Positions 52,675 to 61,455 of a DNA stretch of 64,000 nt are shown piece by piece; within the stretch, counting starts at the first letter, position 1, and each line of letters begins with the position of its first letter. Both the position numbers and the translations under genes were made by a program. The notes under the pieces are model-generated. The model made no database searches. It saw only the letters and a list, made by a program, of their open reading frames with translations, and was not told the origin of the DNA. This DNA comes from Eggerthellaceae bacterium. Lineage in GTDB: Bacteria; Actinomycetota; Coriobacteriia; Coriobacteriales; Eggerthellaceae. The stretch is taken from positions 40,575 to 104,574 of the forward strand of contig JAAVZC010000004.1 of NCBI GenBank assembly GCA_022791455.1, in the 5' to 3' direction.

Positions 52675-53577
52675 CTAGAGCAGCTGCTCGTTGAGGGAAA
52701 GCCCCAATTGCTTGCAAATGCCTCGCAGCACGTCGTCGGGCACCGACGCGCGGTAGTCAGAAGCGGAAAGCCCGCATTGGCGGCAGCTCACCCGAACTTC
52801 GGCCGCCTTCGCCAGCACCTCCATGCGCTGGAAGGCATCTTCGCAGGTAGGGCCGGTGGAAAGAATGCCATGGCTGGCCCAAAGGACCGCCGCGTACAAG
52901 GCCGCCTTCTCGGCCGATGCTTTCGCCAGATCCAAGCTGCCCGGCACCATCGGCCCCACATAGCCCACGCCCTCCGGCACCACCATGACTGTTTCGGTCA
53001 TAGCGCGCCAGAAGCAGTTGGAAACAGAAGCGTCGTCGCCATCGATCAATTTGCCCAGCACAATGGCAGCCGTCGGATGAGCGTGATAGACAATGCGCGA
53101 ACGACGGTCGGTAGCCTTGCCCCGCGCCTCCAGGATAAGCAAATGGCCGTTGAGTTCACTGGTGGGCCGGCCGCCGCCATCGAAACCGAACACCGTGCGC
53201 CACGCGCTGCCAGAAATATCCAGCTCGATCACGCCCAGCGCCCGCGCGCCAGCCGCCTTCAGCCCGTCCATCCGACAGCCGGCCGCCGTGACCAGCACTA
53301 TCTCGCCCGCCATATCGGAAACCGGCTGTTGGAGCATCGTCCACTCGCCCGGCTCCGTTTCAAGGAAGGGAGCGATGGCAGTACGCTGCTCGTCGGTGAG
53401 CCAGAGCGACGCGTTGCCCCCATGGGCCTCGTGCCACCCGAGCGCCGCCCCGCGTTCGGCCATCGCGATGAATTCCGAGACAAAGTCTAAGTGGAGCGCC
53501 CCCGCCTTGGCCACCGTCTTCTGCGCGCTGGCCACCGTAGAGCGCCCCACTGCTAGAGCATCATCGAGAAACCCCAT
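52675..53577 (-). CDS. Class II aldolase (rhamnulose-1-phosphate aldolase-like)
   Basis: 300 residues. WHEAHGGNASLWL (48-60) and the zinc-ligand segments VYHAHPT (His pair) and LWASHGILS (His) match class II aldolase/adducin family members, closest in layout to rhamnulose-1-phosphate aldolase, whose signature is GGN. The N-terminal helices fit RhaD. However, no rhamnose transport, isomerase or kinase gene lies near, and it is followed directly by addB (18 bases), so the substrate is open. The ATG follows GAGGCGG. Confidence 0.8.
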   Translation of the reverse strand: MGFLDDALAVGRSTVASAQKTVAKAGALHLDFVSEFIAMAERGAALGWHEAHGGNASLWLTDEQRTAIAPFLETEPGEWTMLQQPVSDMAGEIVLVTAAGCRMDGLKAAGARALGVIELDISGSAWRTVFGFDGGGRPTSELNGHLLILEARGKATDRRSRIVYHAHPTAAIVLGKLIDGDDASVSNCFWRAMTETVMVVPEGVGYVGPMVPGSLDLAKASAEKAALYAAVLWASHGILSTGPTCEDAFQRMEVLAKAAEVRVSCRQCGLSASDYRASVPDDVLRGICKQLGLSLNEQLL

Positions 53578-53688
53578 TACCGCCTCGCTTCCGTTCGTTT
53601 TGCAATGCTCCTATGGTAAGGCAAAACAGATCGGAAGCAGCCCCATTTTAGGGACAACCAAACCTTTTACAGCTCGATTCACCCACAA

Positions 53689-53824
53689 CGTCATCTCGAC
53701 CGAAGGCCGAAGGCCGGAGTGGAGAGATCCCGTGCGCGCCGAACGGCGAAACCTGGCCGCGAGCAATCGGCCGTCCGACGCGGGATCTCTCCACTCCGCG
53801 CTACGCGCTCCGGTCGAGATGACG
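53689..53824. repeat. R1-variant palindrome (CGTCATCTCGACCG type)
   Basis: A 136-bp inverted repeat with perfect 14-bp ends CGTCATCTCGACCG and inner GAGTGGAGAGATCCCG arms. It resembles R1 in length, placement and the GTCAT...GATC plan but the middle words differ. It begins 111 bases upstream of the aldolase start and ends 8 bases after the Hrb stop. The 255-bp interval 53578-53832 holds nothing else recognised. Confidence 0.85.
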
Positions 53825-53832
53825 TGAGGGGA

Positions 53833-54507
53833 TTACAGCTCGATTCGTTCGAACATTTCTGGGCCTACGCCGCAGACGGGGCAGCGGAAGTCAGCAGGAA
53901 GGCCGTCCGGATAGCCTTCCTGGATGTAGCCGCAGACAGTGCAGCGCCAGCCAACGCGAGGGGCCGACGAGGTTTCCGCCACCGGCTCGGCAGCGGCGCT
54001 CTCCACAATATAGGAAGAGGCCTTCGGCGGCGTCTTGCCGCGCTTGACCGTGTGGTAGTAGGCGTAGGTCAGCGGATCGGCCGGGCTCAGCACCTCAGCA
54101 TCGTCCACCAATCCGTACACCACCATATGGGTACCCACGTCCACCGTGTTCACGACGGTGCACGTAAAAAGAGCAACCCCGTGCTCCAGCAGCTGCACCA
54201 GCCCGTCGCCGCACACCCGGTAATCAGCGGCAGCGAACTTGTCCGTGTCGGTGCTGGAATGGAACCCGAACGTGCCAATGAACTCCATCGGCGTGTCCTG
54301 CTCAAGTACGGTCACGCAAAAACGACCGCTCTCGAGAACCGCCGCCAAGGTGGCGTTCTCCTTGTTGATAGCCACGCTCACCTGAGGCGGCTCACTCGTC
54401 ACCTGCTGGAACGTATTCACCACGCACCCGCACTTCTTACCATCCTCGCCTGCAGCCGTCACCACGTACAGCCCATAGCTCAGCGAATGAAATGCCTTGA
54501 TATCCAT
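53833..54507 (-). CDS. Flavin reductase-rubredoxin fusion (high-molecular-weight rubredoxin, Hrb)
   Basis: 224 residues. The N-terminal domain (about 1-160) is a flavin reductase-like split-barrel (LSYGLYVVTA, VNTFQQVTSEPPQVSVAIN, GRFCVTVL) that binds FMN. A short linker leads to a rubredoxin domain (188-220) with Cys189, Cys192, Cys209 and Cys212. This is the architecture of clostridial Hrb/NROR-linked proteins that pass electrons from NAD(P)H to flavodiiron proteins for oxygen and NO reduction. It begins with ATG behind AAAGGGG. No flavodiiron protein lies nearby. It complements the stand-alone rubredoxin at 8334. Confidence 0.9.
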   Translation of the reverse strand: MDIKAFHSLSYGLYVVTAAGEDGKKCGCVVNTFQQVTSEPPQVSVAINKENATLAAVLESGRFCVTVLEQDTPMEFIGTFGFHSSTDTDKFAAADYRVCGDGLVQLLEHGVALFTCTVVNTVDVGTHMVVYGLVDDAEVLSPADPLTYAYYHTVKRGKTPPKASSYIVESAAAEPVAETSSAPRVGWRCTVCGYIQEGYPDGLPADFRCPVCGVGPEMFERIEL

Positions 54508-54602
54508 GAAAAACCCCTTTCGAAATCAACAGAGGGAACTGTAGCATTGCCCTTGCTTCAAAGACGATAGGGCGCAAAATTTGGAAGATATTCGTCAAAA
54601 GC

Positions 54603-55577
54603 TTATTCGAAGTCGGGGATGAAGGATTCGCTGGCGGCGGGGCCGTCTTGCCAGAAGTATTCTTCCATGCCAAGCGAATCTGCGAAATCGAGCAGCGCCT
54701 CGTAGGCTTCCGCCGGGACCGTCCGCCTCAGCTCTGGATAACGCTGCAAAACGCGCTGCGCCCCTTCGTCTCCTTCGGCAGCGCGATGGGCAAGAAGCGG
54801 CGTGTACTGGTTCATAAGGGAATAGAGCACCCGGTTTCCGTAGCGTTCAAAAAGCAATTGCACCGCATCGAAGGACTCCCGCTCATGGCCGGGCAACATC
54901 AGATGGCGAATGACCACGCCCCTCACGAGCCGTTGCTGACCGCGGTATTCGTCAAATATCGGAGGCCCCGTCAGGTCGACCATGGAATCGATCGCAGCGA
55001 GCGCCACCGTCGGGTAATCCGGCGCATGGGAATACGCAGCAGCCGTCTCAGCGGAAGCGTACTTGAAATCCGTCAGATACACATCCACCGTTTCGGCATT
55101 GTCCCGAATTGCCGCCACAGTTTCATAACCAGAAGTGTTCCAGACGATGGGCAGATCAAGCCCGGCGCCGCGAGCCCGCGTCACCGCCGCACGCACAAGC
55201 GGCCCGTAATGGGTAGCAGTCACCAGGTTTATGTTCAGCGCCCCCTGCTCCTGCAAAGAGAGCATGGCCGCTGCCACTTCACCGACCGTGCAAGGCAGCC
55301 CCGCCTCCCCCACCGCCAAGCGGGCGTTCTGACAGTACGAGCACCCTAAAGGGCAATGTCCGAAGAAGATGGTACCGCTGCCCCCATCGCCGCTGATGGG
55401 CGGCTCTTCCCAGAAGTGCAGGGCGGCGCGACCCACTTCCATCTGGGCCGAAGCGCCGCAAACGCCCCTCTGCCCCGCCAGCCTATCCACCCCGCAGGCG
55501 CGGGGGCATTCGCGGCAACAAGCAAGAGGGGCGGCTGGATCAGTTGGAGGAATAGTCGAAGGTGAACAGCTCGCCAT
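54603..55577 (-). CDS. PflX-type radical SAM protein (COG1313-like)
   Basis: About 324 residues from an ATG at 55577. An N-terminal cysteine cluster (CRECPRACGV, then RGVCG; Cys21, 24, 28 and 40) and FWEEPPISG precede the radical SAM motif CPLGCSYC (Cys75, 79, 82), then LQEQGALNINLVTATHYGP. This combination is the uncharacterised PflX/COG1313 group related to pyruvate formate-lyase activating enzymes. The target is unknown; no glycyl-radical enzyme is nearby. The frame opens further upstream (55643), but that would overlap the next gene by over 100 bases in a His/Asp-rich tail; 55577 overlaps by 38 and its ribosome site is weak. Confidence 0.82.
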   Translation of the reverse strand: MASCSPSTIPPTDPAAPLACCRECPRACGVDRLAGQRGVCGASAQMEVGRAALHFWEEPPISGDGGSGTIFFGHCPLGCSYCQNARLAVGEAGLPCTVGEVAAAMLSLQEQGALNINLVTATHYGPLVRAAVTRARGAGLDLPIVWNTSGYETVAAIRDNAETVDVYLTDFKYASAETAAAYSHAPDYPTVALAAIDSMVDLTGPPIFDEYRGQQRLVRGVVIRHLMLPGHERESFDAVQLLFERYGNRVLYSLMNQYTPLLAHRAAEGDEGAQRVLQRYPELRRTVPAEAYEALLDFADSLGMEEYFWQDGPAASESFIPDFE

Positions 55578-56508
55578 AGTCGTCCAGGTCGTCATCGTCG
55601 AAGTCCCCGGCCAGGGCATCCTCATGGTCGTGGTTATGATCATGGTCCTGGTACACCTGGCTGGCGCGGTCCCAGTCCAGCCCCGCCCGGCGTGCTTCCT
55701 CGTCTTCGCCGAACACCAGCGAAAGCGCCGCCACCGCCATGTCGGTGCCGCCGATGATGGCCAGAAGCTCCAGCAGGTGCAGGGCCGATTCCGCCTGCGG
55801 TACGATGAGGTCCGCGTCGTCGGCAGTCGTCAGGGCCGCCGAAACCTCGGAGAGGAACAGTTCCACGGTGAAGTCGCTCGTGAAACGGCGCTCTTGCGCC
55901 GCCACCAGCACCTCGGTGCCGCCAAGTGCCTGGGAAACGGGCAGCGCGTCCGCGAGCCCCTCGCCGGTGGAGAACCGATGCACCGCATGGTAGAGGGCGT
56001 TGGCCTCAAGCGCGCTGATGATGGCGGAAGCAGTCTGCAGCGTATGGGCCGCTTTGGCAAGCTGAGCGCTACCGGGCACGCCCGTGGGGCGCACCTCCCC
56101 GAACACGGCGTCCAAAAACGGGCGCGCATCGGCGATCACGTCCTCCTCGCCTGCTGCGAAGCAGAAGAGGTTGTCGCGGCCGAAACACTGCTCAAGCGCC
56201 ATGTCGCGCACTACGAGCGGTGCCTCCACCAGCTGCAAGTCTGACACAAGCGCCACCGAAGAAATGTCGCGGGCCAAGTTCGGCGAAGACGGCGACACAT
56301 CCACCAGAAGCGTCCCCTTCGACAGATGGCCCACAAAGCCCTCGTCGCCAAAGTACAAGTCCTCAATCTGCTGCTGTGTCTCGCAATAGGTAAGCACCAC
56401 ATCGGCCGCAGCGGCATCGTCAGTCAGCCTGAAACCGGCCGCCTCGATGCGCTCTCCGGCCGCCTTCACGAACGCGGCATTCCCGAACAGAGCGGCAATC
56501 TTGCTCAT
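55540..56508 (-). CDS. Beta-hydroxyacid dehydrogenase-like protein (NAD-binding domain of 6PGDH)
   Basis: 322 residues. The N-terminal half resembles 3-hydroxyisobutyrate/tartronate semialdehyde reductases (IAALFGNAAFVKAAGERI, LLVDVSPSSPNLARDI, VEAPLVVRDMALEQC), but the glycine-rich GxGxxG loop is degenerate (FGNAAFVKA). The helical half (about 160-265) contains AKAAHTLQTASAIISALEA where the family has its catalytic Lys. A His/Asp-rich tail (DHDHNHDHED, then FDDDDLDD, about 286-310) looks able to bind metal. It shares one base (TAATG) with the preceding DegV gene, so it belongs to that operon. Activity uncertain. Confidence 0.65.
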   Translation of the reverse strand: MSKIAALFGNAAFVKAAGERIEAAGFRLTDDAAAADVVLTYCETQQQIEDLYFGDEGFVGHLSKGTLLVDVSPSSPNLARDISSVALVSDLQLVEAPLVVRDMALEQCFGRDNLFCFAAGEEDVIADARPFLDAVFGEVRPTGVPGSAQLAKAAHTLQTASAIISALEANALYHAVHRFSTGEGLADALPVSQALGGTEVLVAAQERRFTSDFTVELFLSEVSAALTTADDADLIVPQAESALHLLELLAIIGGTDMAVAALSLVFGEDEEARRAGLDWDRASQVYQDHDHNHDHEDALAGDFDDDDLDDYGELFTFDYSSN

Positions 56509-57437
56509 TATTCCCGGCCTCCCTTCACCTTGCGGGCAATCTTGTCCGCAAGCGACAGGTTCTCGCGCTTGTCCTGACCCCAGAAACACAGGGCCAGCAT
56601 ACCCGGCCCCACATGGCTTCCAATAACGGGCCCGATGTTGCAGATGACCGGGATCACCGTGTCGTCCGCCTTGAGCACCATCTCCTTCAGCTTATGGGCG
56701 TCTTTCGGACAATCGGCATGGCCGATGAGCACGGTAGAGATCTGGTTCTCCTCGTTCTTGCGCTTCACCAGGTTATCCACGAGCGCCTTCATGCCCTTCT
56801 TGCGGCCGCGGGCCACGCCGGTCACCGCCAGCCGGCCGTCCTTGTCGATGGACAGTAGCGGCTTCACATCAAGGGCGGTTCCCGCCACCGCGACCGAAGA
56901 GGGAATGCGGCCGCCGCGGCGCAACGTGTCCAGGTCCTCCACCATGAACATCTCGTTCTCGAAGCAGCGCGCCTCCTCGGCCCAGGCGGCCAGGTCCGCG
57001 GCCCCCATCCCGCGCTTCCACTGATGGATGGCCTCGTGCACCAAAAGCCCCTCGGCCACCGAGGCCAGATGGGTGTCCACCAGATAGATCTCCGAGTCGA
57101 GCCCTTCCTCTTTCAGCTGCGCCAATGCCAGCTGGGCGGCGTCGAAGCTGCCGGAAAGGCCGCTGGAAAACGACAGGTACACCGACGGGCGCCCCGTCTC
57201 CGCCAAGGTGCGGAACAGCTCCAGGAAATCCACCATGGGCACTTGGGAAGTGGTGGGGGCAGAGCCCTTGCGCATGGCCTCGTAGAAATCATGCGGGTCG
57301 CGCGTTTGGAACAGGTCGTCGTAGAACGAGCCGCCGTCCATGGCATAGGGGAACTTCAGCAGGTAGAGCCCGTCCGCCTGCAGCAGCTCGGAGGGCAAAT
57401 CGCAGCAGGAATCCACCACGAGATTGCAAGATTGCAT
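56508..57437 (-). CDS. DegV family fatty-acid-binding protein (copy 2)
   Basis: 309 residues from the ATG at 57437 behind AAAGGAA. DegV/FakB features: LVVDSCCDLP at the start, SAPTTSQVPMVDFLELF (acid-binding Thr-Ser), YLSFSSGLSGSFDAAQLA, VDTHLASVAEG, LDTLRRGGRIPSSVA, KPLLSIDKDGRLAVTG and the C-terminal IGPVIGSHVGPGMLAL. These proteins hold a fatty acid for phosphorylation by FakA so that host or recycled acids enter phospholipid. FakA is not in the window. Paired with a second DegV gene 57 bases upstream. Confidence 0.88.
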   Translation of the reverse strand: MQSCNLVVDSCCDLPSELLQADGLYLLKFPYAMDGGSFYDDLFQTRDPHDFYEAMRKGSAPTTSQVPMVDFLELFRTLAETGRPSVYLSFSSGLSGSFDAAQLALAQLKEEGLDSEIYLVDTHLASVAEGLLVHEAIHQWKRGMGAADLAAWAEEARCFENEMFMVEDLDTLRRGGRIPSSVAVAGTALDVKPLLSIDKDGRLAVTGVARGRKKGMKALVDNLVKRKNEENQISTVLIGHADCPKDAHKLKEMVLKADDTVIPVICNIGPVIGSHVGPGMLALCFWGQDKRENLSLADKIARKVKGGRE

Positions 57438-57494
57438 AGCGCTGTTTCCTTTCCGATCGAAACGATCCGGTCGATAACGCAAAACCGCCGCGGG

Positions 57495-58409
57495 CTAGAC
57501 GCCCATGGCGAAGATGTACTCGTCGTAGGGCACCGTGAGCTTGCCCTCGATGGGGGAATTGCACTCGTAGGCAAGACCCACCGCCGGTCCCACGTGCACG
57601 CCCAGCACCGGGCTTACCGGAAGCACCGGCGTCTCATGGCCCACCAGCGGCCAGATGACGCTCTTGGCCCACTCCAGCGCCGGCGCCTTATCGCCAATGT
57701 AGTGCACTGCCAGCCGCTTCAGCCCGTGAAGAGAGATGTCCTCCTTCAGCTTCTGTACCATGCGGTCCAGCGCCTTTTTGCGCGTGCGCACTTTGGCGAA
57801 GGTCTCCGCGGCACCGTCGACCACGGTAAGGATGGGCACCAACTTGATGGCGTTGCCCAGAAGCGCCGCCGCACCGCCGATGCGACCCCCCTTGCGCAGG
57901 AAGGTGAGGGTCTCGGGGCTGAACAGCCACCGGGTGCAGGTGATGCCGGTCCACACAGCCGCCGCGCAATCCTCCAACGTGCCGCCGGCGTCGCGCTTGT
58001 CAACTGCGTCATAGATGGGCCACGCTTGGTCGTAGCCGTTGGACAGAGAGTCCATCAGGATGCACTTGAACCCGATGTTGCGCGACTGCACCGCCCGCGC
58101 CGCCCGGATGGCGCCGTCGAACGAGCCGGAGAACTTGGAAGAGATGAAGACGCCCAGCACCTCGTCCCCCGCCTGGGCCGCCTCTTCGAAGGCGCTTTCG
58201 AAGGCATGCTGGGAAGGCTGGCTCGTGGTGGGGATGTCGTCCACCATCTCGGCGATGCCGGAATAGAACTCGTCCAAGTCCAGGTCGGCATCGGCGTACT
58301 CCACCCCGTTGTGGTGCACGTAGAGCGTCACAATTTCCACTCCGATGCGCGCCGCTTCCTCCTTCGGAATCGAAGCTACGGAGTCGGTGATAATCCTGAT
58401 CATGGCCAT
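57495..58409 (-). CDS. DegV family fatty-acid-binding protein (copy 1)
   Basis: 304 residues. IRIITDSVASIPKE, DIPTTSQPSQHAFESAFEEA, VFISSKFSGSFDGAIRA, MDSLSNGYDQAW, LTFLRKGGRIGGAAALLGNAIKLVPILTV (around 165-195) and LGVHVGPAVGLAY give a complete DegV/FakB fold. It differs enough from the neighbouring copy to prefer another acyl chain; having several FakB proteins of different specificity is normal in Gram-positives. It starts 70 bases after pncB; MIRI at 58403 is an alternative start. Confidence 0.88.
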   Translation of the reverse strand: MAMIRIITDSVASIPKEEAARIGVEIVTLYVHHNGVEYADADLDLDEFYSGIAEMVDDIPTTSQPSQHAFESAFEEAAQAGDEVLGVFISSKFSGSFDGAIRAARAVQSRNIGFKCILMDSLSNGYDQAWPIYDAVDKRDAGGTLEDCAAAVWTGITCTRWLFSPETLTFLRKGGRIGGAAALLGNAIKLVPILTVVDGAAETFAKVRTRKKALDRMVQKLKEDISLHGLKRLAVHYIGDKAPALEWAKSVIWPLVGHETPVLPVSPVLGVHVGPAVGLAYECNSPIEGKLTVPYDEYIFAMGV

Positions 58410-58479
58410 CTTTCCTTAACTCTTCTGAATACCGGGTGCGTCCGTGCGCCCGCTTGCTCGACGACGAGGCCCGAAACGA

Positions 58480-59937
58480 CTACGGTACCACATTGCGCAG
58501 CTGAGCCACGAGGGCGCGGCGCGCATCAAACAATTTGTAATCTAATCCCACCGGATAGGTGTGGGGATTGAGCATGCGAAGCTGGCTCTCGTCCAGCGTT
58601 GCCAACCCCTCGCGCGCCCGCTTCTGAGCCGCGAGCGCACTCGACTCCTGGGCCGTAAGCACCGAGCGGCCATTGCGGGCCAAGGGCTTCAGCAGCGTTT
58701 CGTAGCGCAGCCCCGCTAGCCTTTTTTGGCGAATATCATCCGAAGGATCGATGATGATCTCGCGCTCATCCACGCCATCGTTCACATCGAATACCATGTC
58801 GCCGGCAATGGTGCCGTCCTCCTGGTAGTAACGGCGCACGTCCAGCACGCCGGGGGTAGTCAGCTTCGCGGCGGTCTCGGAAATCTTCAGCCGTTTGACC
58901 CATTCGTCCCCGTCGGACGAGCGCACGGCGGAAAGCTTGAACACTCCGCCCAGCGTCGGCTGCTCGTAGGCAGTGGCCAGCTTCGTGCCCACGCCCCACG
59001 AAGTAACCGGCGCCCCTTCCGAAAGGATGGAAGTGATGGTGTACTCGTCCAGGTCGTTCGAGAGCACGATGCCGGTGTCGGTGAGCCCCGCCTCGTCCAG
59101 CATGCGGCGGGCCATCTTTGCCAGCCAAGAAAGGTCGCCCGAGTCGATGCGGATGGCAGCCAGATGCTCGCCACGCTCCTTCATCTCCAGCCCCACCGTG
59201 ATGGCGTTGGCAATGCCCTGCTCCACATCGTAGGTGTCCACCAAAAGCACGCAGTTGTTCGGAAACTCGCGGGCGTAGGCGCGGAAGGCCTCAAGCTCGC
59301 TATCGAAGGCCATGACCCACGAATGGGCGTGGGTGCCCGAAACCGGAATGGAGAAGAGCTTCCCCGCCAGCACGTTGCTCGTAGAGGCGCAGCCGCCCAC
59401 AACGGCTGCCCGGGAAGCCCACACGCCCCCGAGTCCTTGCGCGCGGCGCAGACCGAACTCCGCCACCGGCGCACCCTTCGCGGCCAGGCACACGCGCGCC
59501 GCCTTCGTGGCAATAAGGGTCTGGAAGTTCACGCAGTTCAAAAGTGTGGTCTCCAGCAGCTGGCACTGGGCAATGGGCCCGGTGACGCGTACGATGGGCT
59601 CATGGGGAAACACCACCGTGCCCTCGGGCACCGCATCGATGTTAAGCGTCAGGCGGAAATCTTCCAACTGCCCCAAGAACCCCTCACTGAACAGCGGGCC
59701 GCCGCCGGGCGCCTGAAGCGAGGCCAGGTAAGCCACGTCGTCGGAAGTGAACCGGTAATCGTCGACAATCTGGGCCAGCTGCTCCATACCCGCCGCAATT
59801 GCATACCCGCCCTTGAAGGGGTAGTCGCGGAAGTACATGTGGAAGCAGGCCTCCTCGTCCCCCTTGCCCGAGTCCCAATAGCCCTGGGCCATGGTCATCT
59901 GGTACAAGTCGGTGAGCAAAGCATAATCTGCATTCAT
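58480..59937 (-). CDS. pncB: Nicotinate phosphoribosyltransferase
   Basis: 485 residues from the ATG at 59937, preceded by GGAGAG; an ATG four codons earlier is less well placed. ADYALLTDLYQMTMAQGY, FGLRRAQG, the SGTHAHSWVMAF motif with the phosphorylatable His, RIDSGDLSWLA and SNDLDEYTI are typical. It converts nicotinate and PRPP to NaMN, salvaging NAD. It lies between ricT and the DegV pair, in the same direction. Confidence 0.95.
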   Translation of the reverse strand: MNADYALLTDLYQMTMAQGYWDSGKGDEEACFHMYFRDYPFKGGYAIAAGMEQLAQIVDDYRFTSDDVAYLASLQAPGGGPLFSEGFLGQLEDFRLTLNIDAVPEGTVVFPHEPIVRVTGPIAQCQLLETTLLNCVNFQTLIATKAARVCLAAKGAPVAEFGLRRAQGLGGVWASRAAVVGGCASTSNVLAGKLFSIPVSGTHAHSWVMAFDSELEAFRAYAREFPNNCVLLVDTYDVEQGIANAITVGLEMKERGEHLAAIRIDSGDLSWLAKMARRMLDEAGLTDTGIVLSNDLDEYTITSILSEGAPVTSWGVGTKLATAYEQPTLGGVFKLSAVRSSDGDEWVKRLKISETAAKLTTPGVLDVRRYYQEDGTIAGDMVFDVNDGVDEREIIIDPSDDIRQKRLAGLRYETLLKPLARNGRSVLTAQESSALAAQKRAREGLATLDESQLRMLNPHTYPVGLDYKLFDARRALVAQLRNVVP

Positions 59938-59967
59938 AATTCTCTCCATCGCGCTTAGGGGTTGAGG

Positions 59968-61455
59968 CTATTCGCTTTCGCCCTTGCCCTCTTTGTTGCT
60001 GCGCCGCCGCCGGCGACGACGGGGCTTTCCGGCCCCTTCCGCATTCGGTGCCGAAGCGGCCGGGGATTGCTGGGGCTGAGCCTGGTCGCCGCTGCGGGAA
60101 AGGCCGCTGGAGCGCTGGCCGGGCCGGGCCGCCTTCTTCGGACGATCTGACCCTTCGGGCTTGGAAGGACGGGAAGCGCCCTTGCCCGCGGAAGCGCGCC
60201 GCTGCTGGCCGCCCTCTTGTTTCTGAGCGTTGCGGGAAGGCCGGCTCTTGCGCTCGCCGGATGCGCTGCCGCGTCCTGGCGCCTGCCCCTCAACCGTCCG
60301 CTGGCGGCGGGGCTCCTTGCCCTCCTCATGGCTCGCGCCCTCGGTAGAGAGGGTGGTGGAGCGGCGACGCGGCTTGCGCTCTGCCGGCTTCACCGTCACC
60401 CGCTCCTGCCGCTCGCCGCGGCCACGACGGCCCGAGCCACCGCCGGAACGGCTGCCACCGCCGGCACCTTTCTCCCCCGCTTTCTTGCGGGAAGGGGTGT
60501 GGCGCAGCTTGCCCGCTTCGGCCAGCTTGTCGGAACCGGTGAACTGCGAGGTGGAGAACAGGGCGGAATCGCCGCCGATCCTCACCTGCATCTCCTCGTT
60601 GGCGGCAGCCCAGGCGTCCTCGCCCACCACCGACGGGCGAGCGCCCTCTTTCGCCGGCTCGAACCCGGCAATGGGAATGCGCACCGGCTTCTCGCCCTCG
60701 ATGCGCACCGAGACGATCTCGCGTGGCACGTCCAAATCGACCACCTTCGCCGGACCCGCGGGCGTGGTGATGGTAGCGTTCATCTTGGGAGCGCGGCTCT
60801 TGAAGTCCTTGTAAGCGTCGAACTCATGGCGTAGGCAGCACATGAGGCGGCCGCACAGACCGGAAATCTTCTGGGGGTTGAGGGAAAGATCCTGCTCCTT
60901 CGCCATGCGGATGGACACGGGGCAGAACTCGCCGCCCAACCGCTTGCAGCACAGCTCCTGGCCGCAATGGCCCAGACCGCCCACCATGCGCGCTTCGTCG
61001 CGCACGCCAATCTGGCGCATATCCACGCGCACGTGGAAATGGCCGGCCAGCTTGCGCACCAAATCGCGGAAATCAACCCGCTCTTCGCTCTCGAAGTAGA
61101 AGACCGCCTTGTCGCCGTCGAAGAGGAACTCCACCGCTACCGGGTGCATCTCAACGGCGGCTTCCTCCACCATCTCCTTGAACACCGGCAGCGCCTCGGC
61201 TCCTTGGCGTTCCAAGTCTTCCGCTTTTTCCACGTCTTCATCGGTGGCCAGCCGCTCTACCTTCTTGAGCGGGCTTTTCAGGGCCTTAATCTGGGAATCT
61301 TCCACATCCAGCAAGTCACCGGCAGCTCGGCCGAACTCAAGACCGCGGGCGGTGTTTACCACCACCGCATCTCCCTTGGAGATCTCCAGCCCGTTGGGGT
61401 CGAACCACAGCGTCTTAGGATTATATGCAGTATGTACCGGAGCGACTTTCGTCAC
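59968..61455 (-). CDS. ricT: PSP1-domain protein RicT/YaaT with long basic tail
   Basis: 495 residues from a GTG that overlaps the holB stop (GTGA). The first ~300 residues form the PSP1 fold with the cluster-binding cysteines: CGQELCC (154-160), FCPVSIRMAKEQ (Cys168) and GLCGRLMCCLRHE (Cys191, 196, 197). In Bacillus, RicT (YaaT) joins RicA and RicF, binds 4Fe-4S clusters and helps RNase Y mature mRNA. The remaining ~195 residues are a disordered Arg/Lys/Ser/Gly-rich tail (many RR and RGRG, ending PRRRRRRRSNKEGK), absent from Bacillus RicT and well suited to bind RNA. The tmk-holB-ricT order is kept from Firmicutes. Confidence 0.9.
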   Translation of the reverse strand: MTKVAPVHTAYNPKTLWFDPNGLEISKGDAVVVNTARGLEFGRAAGDLLDVEDSQIKALKSPLKKVERLATDEDVEKAEDLERQGAEALPVFKEMVEEAAVEMHPVAVEFLFDGDKAVFYFESEERVDFRDLVRKLAGHFHVRVDMRQIGVRDEARMVGGLGHCGQELCCKRLGGEFCPVSIRMAKEQDLSLNPQKISGLCGRLMCCLRHEFDAYKDFKSRAPKMNATITTPAGPAKVVDLDVPREIVSVRIEGEKPVRIPIAGFEPAKEGARPSVVGEDAWAAANEEMQVRIGGDSALFSTSQFTGSDKLAEAGKLRHTPSRKKAGEKGAGGGSRSGGGSGRRGRGERQERVTVKPAERKPRRRSTTLSTEGASHEEGKEPRRQRTVEGQAPGRGSASGERKSRPSRNAQKQEGGQQRRASAGKGASRPSKPEGSDRPKKAARPGQRSSGLSRSGDQAQPQQSPAASAPNAEGAGKPRRRRRRRSNKEGKGESE

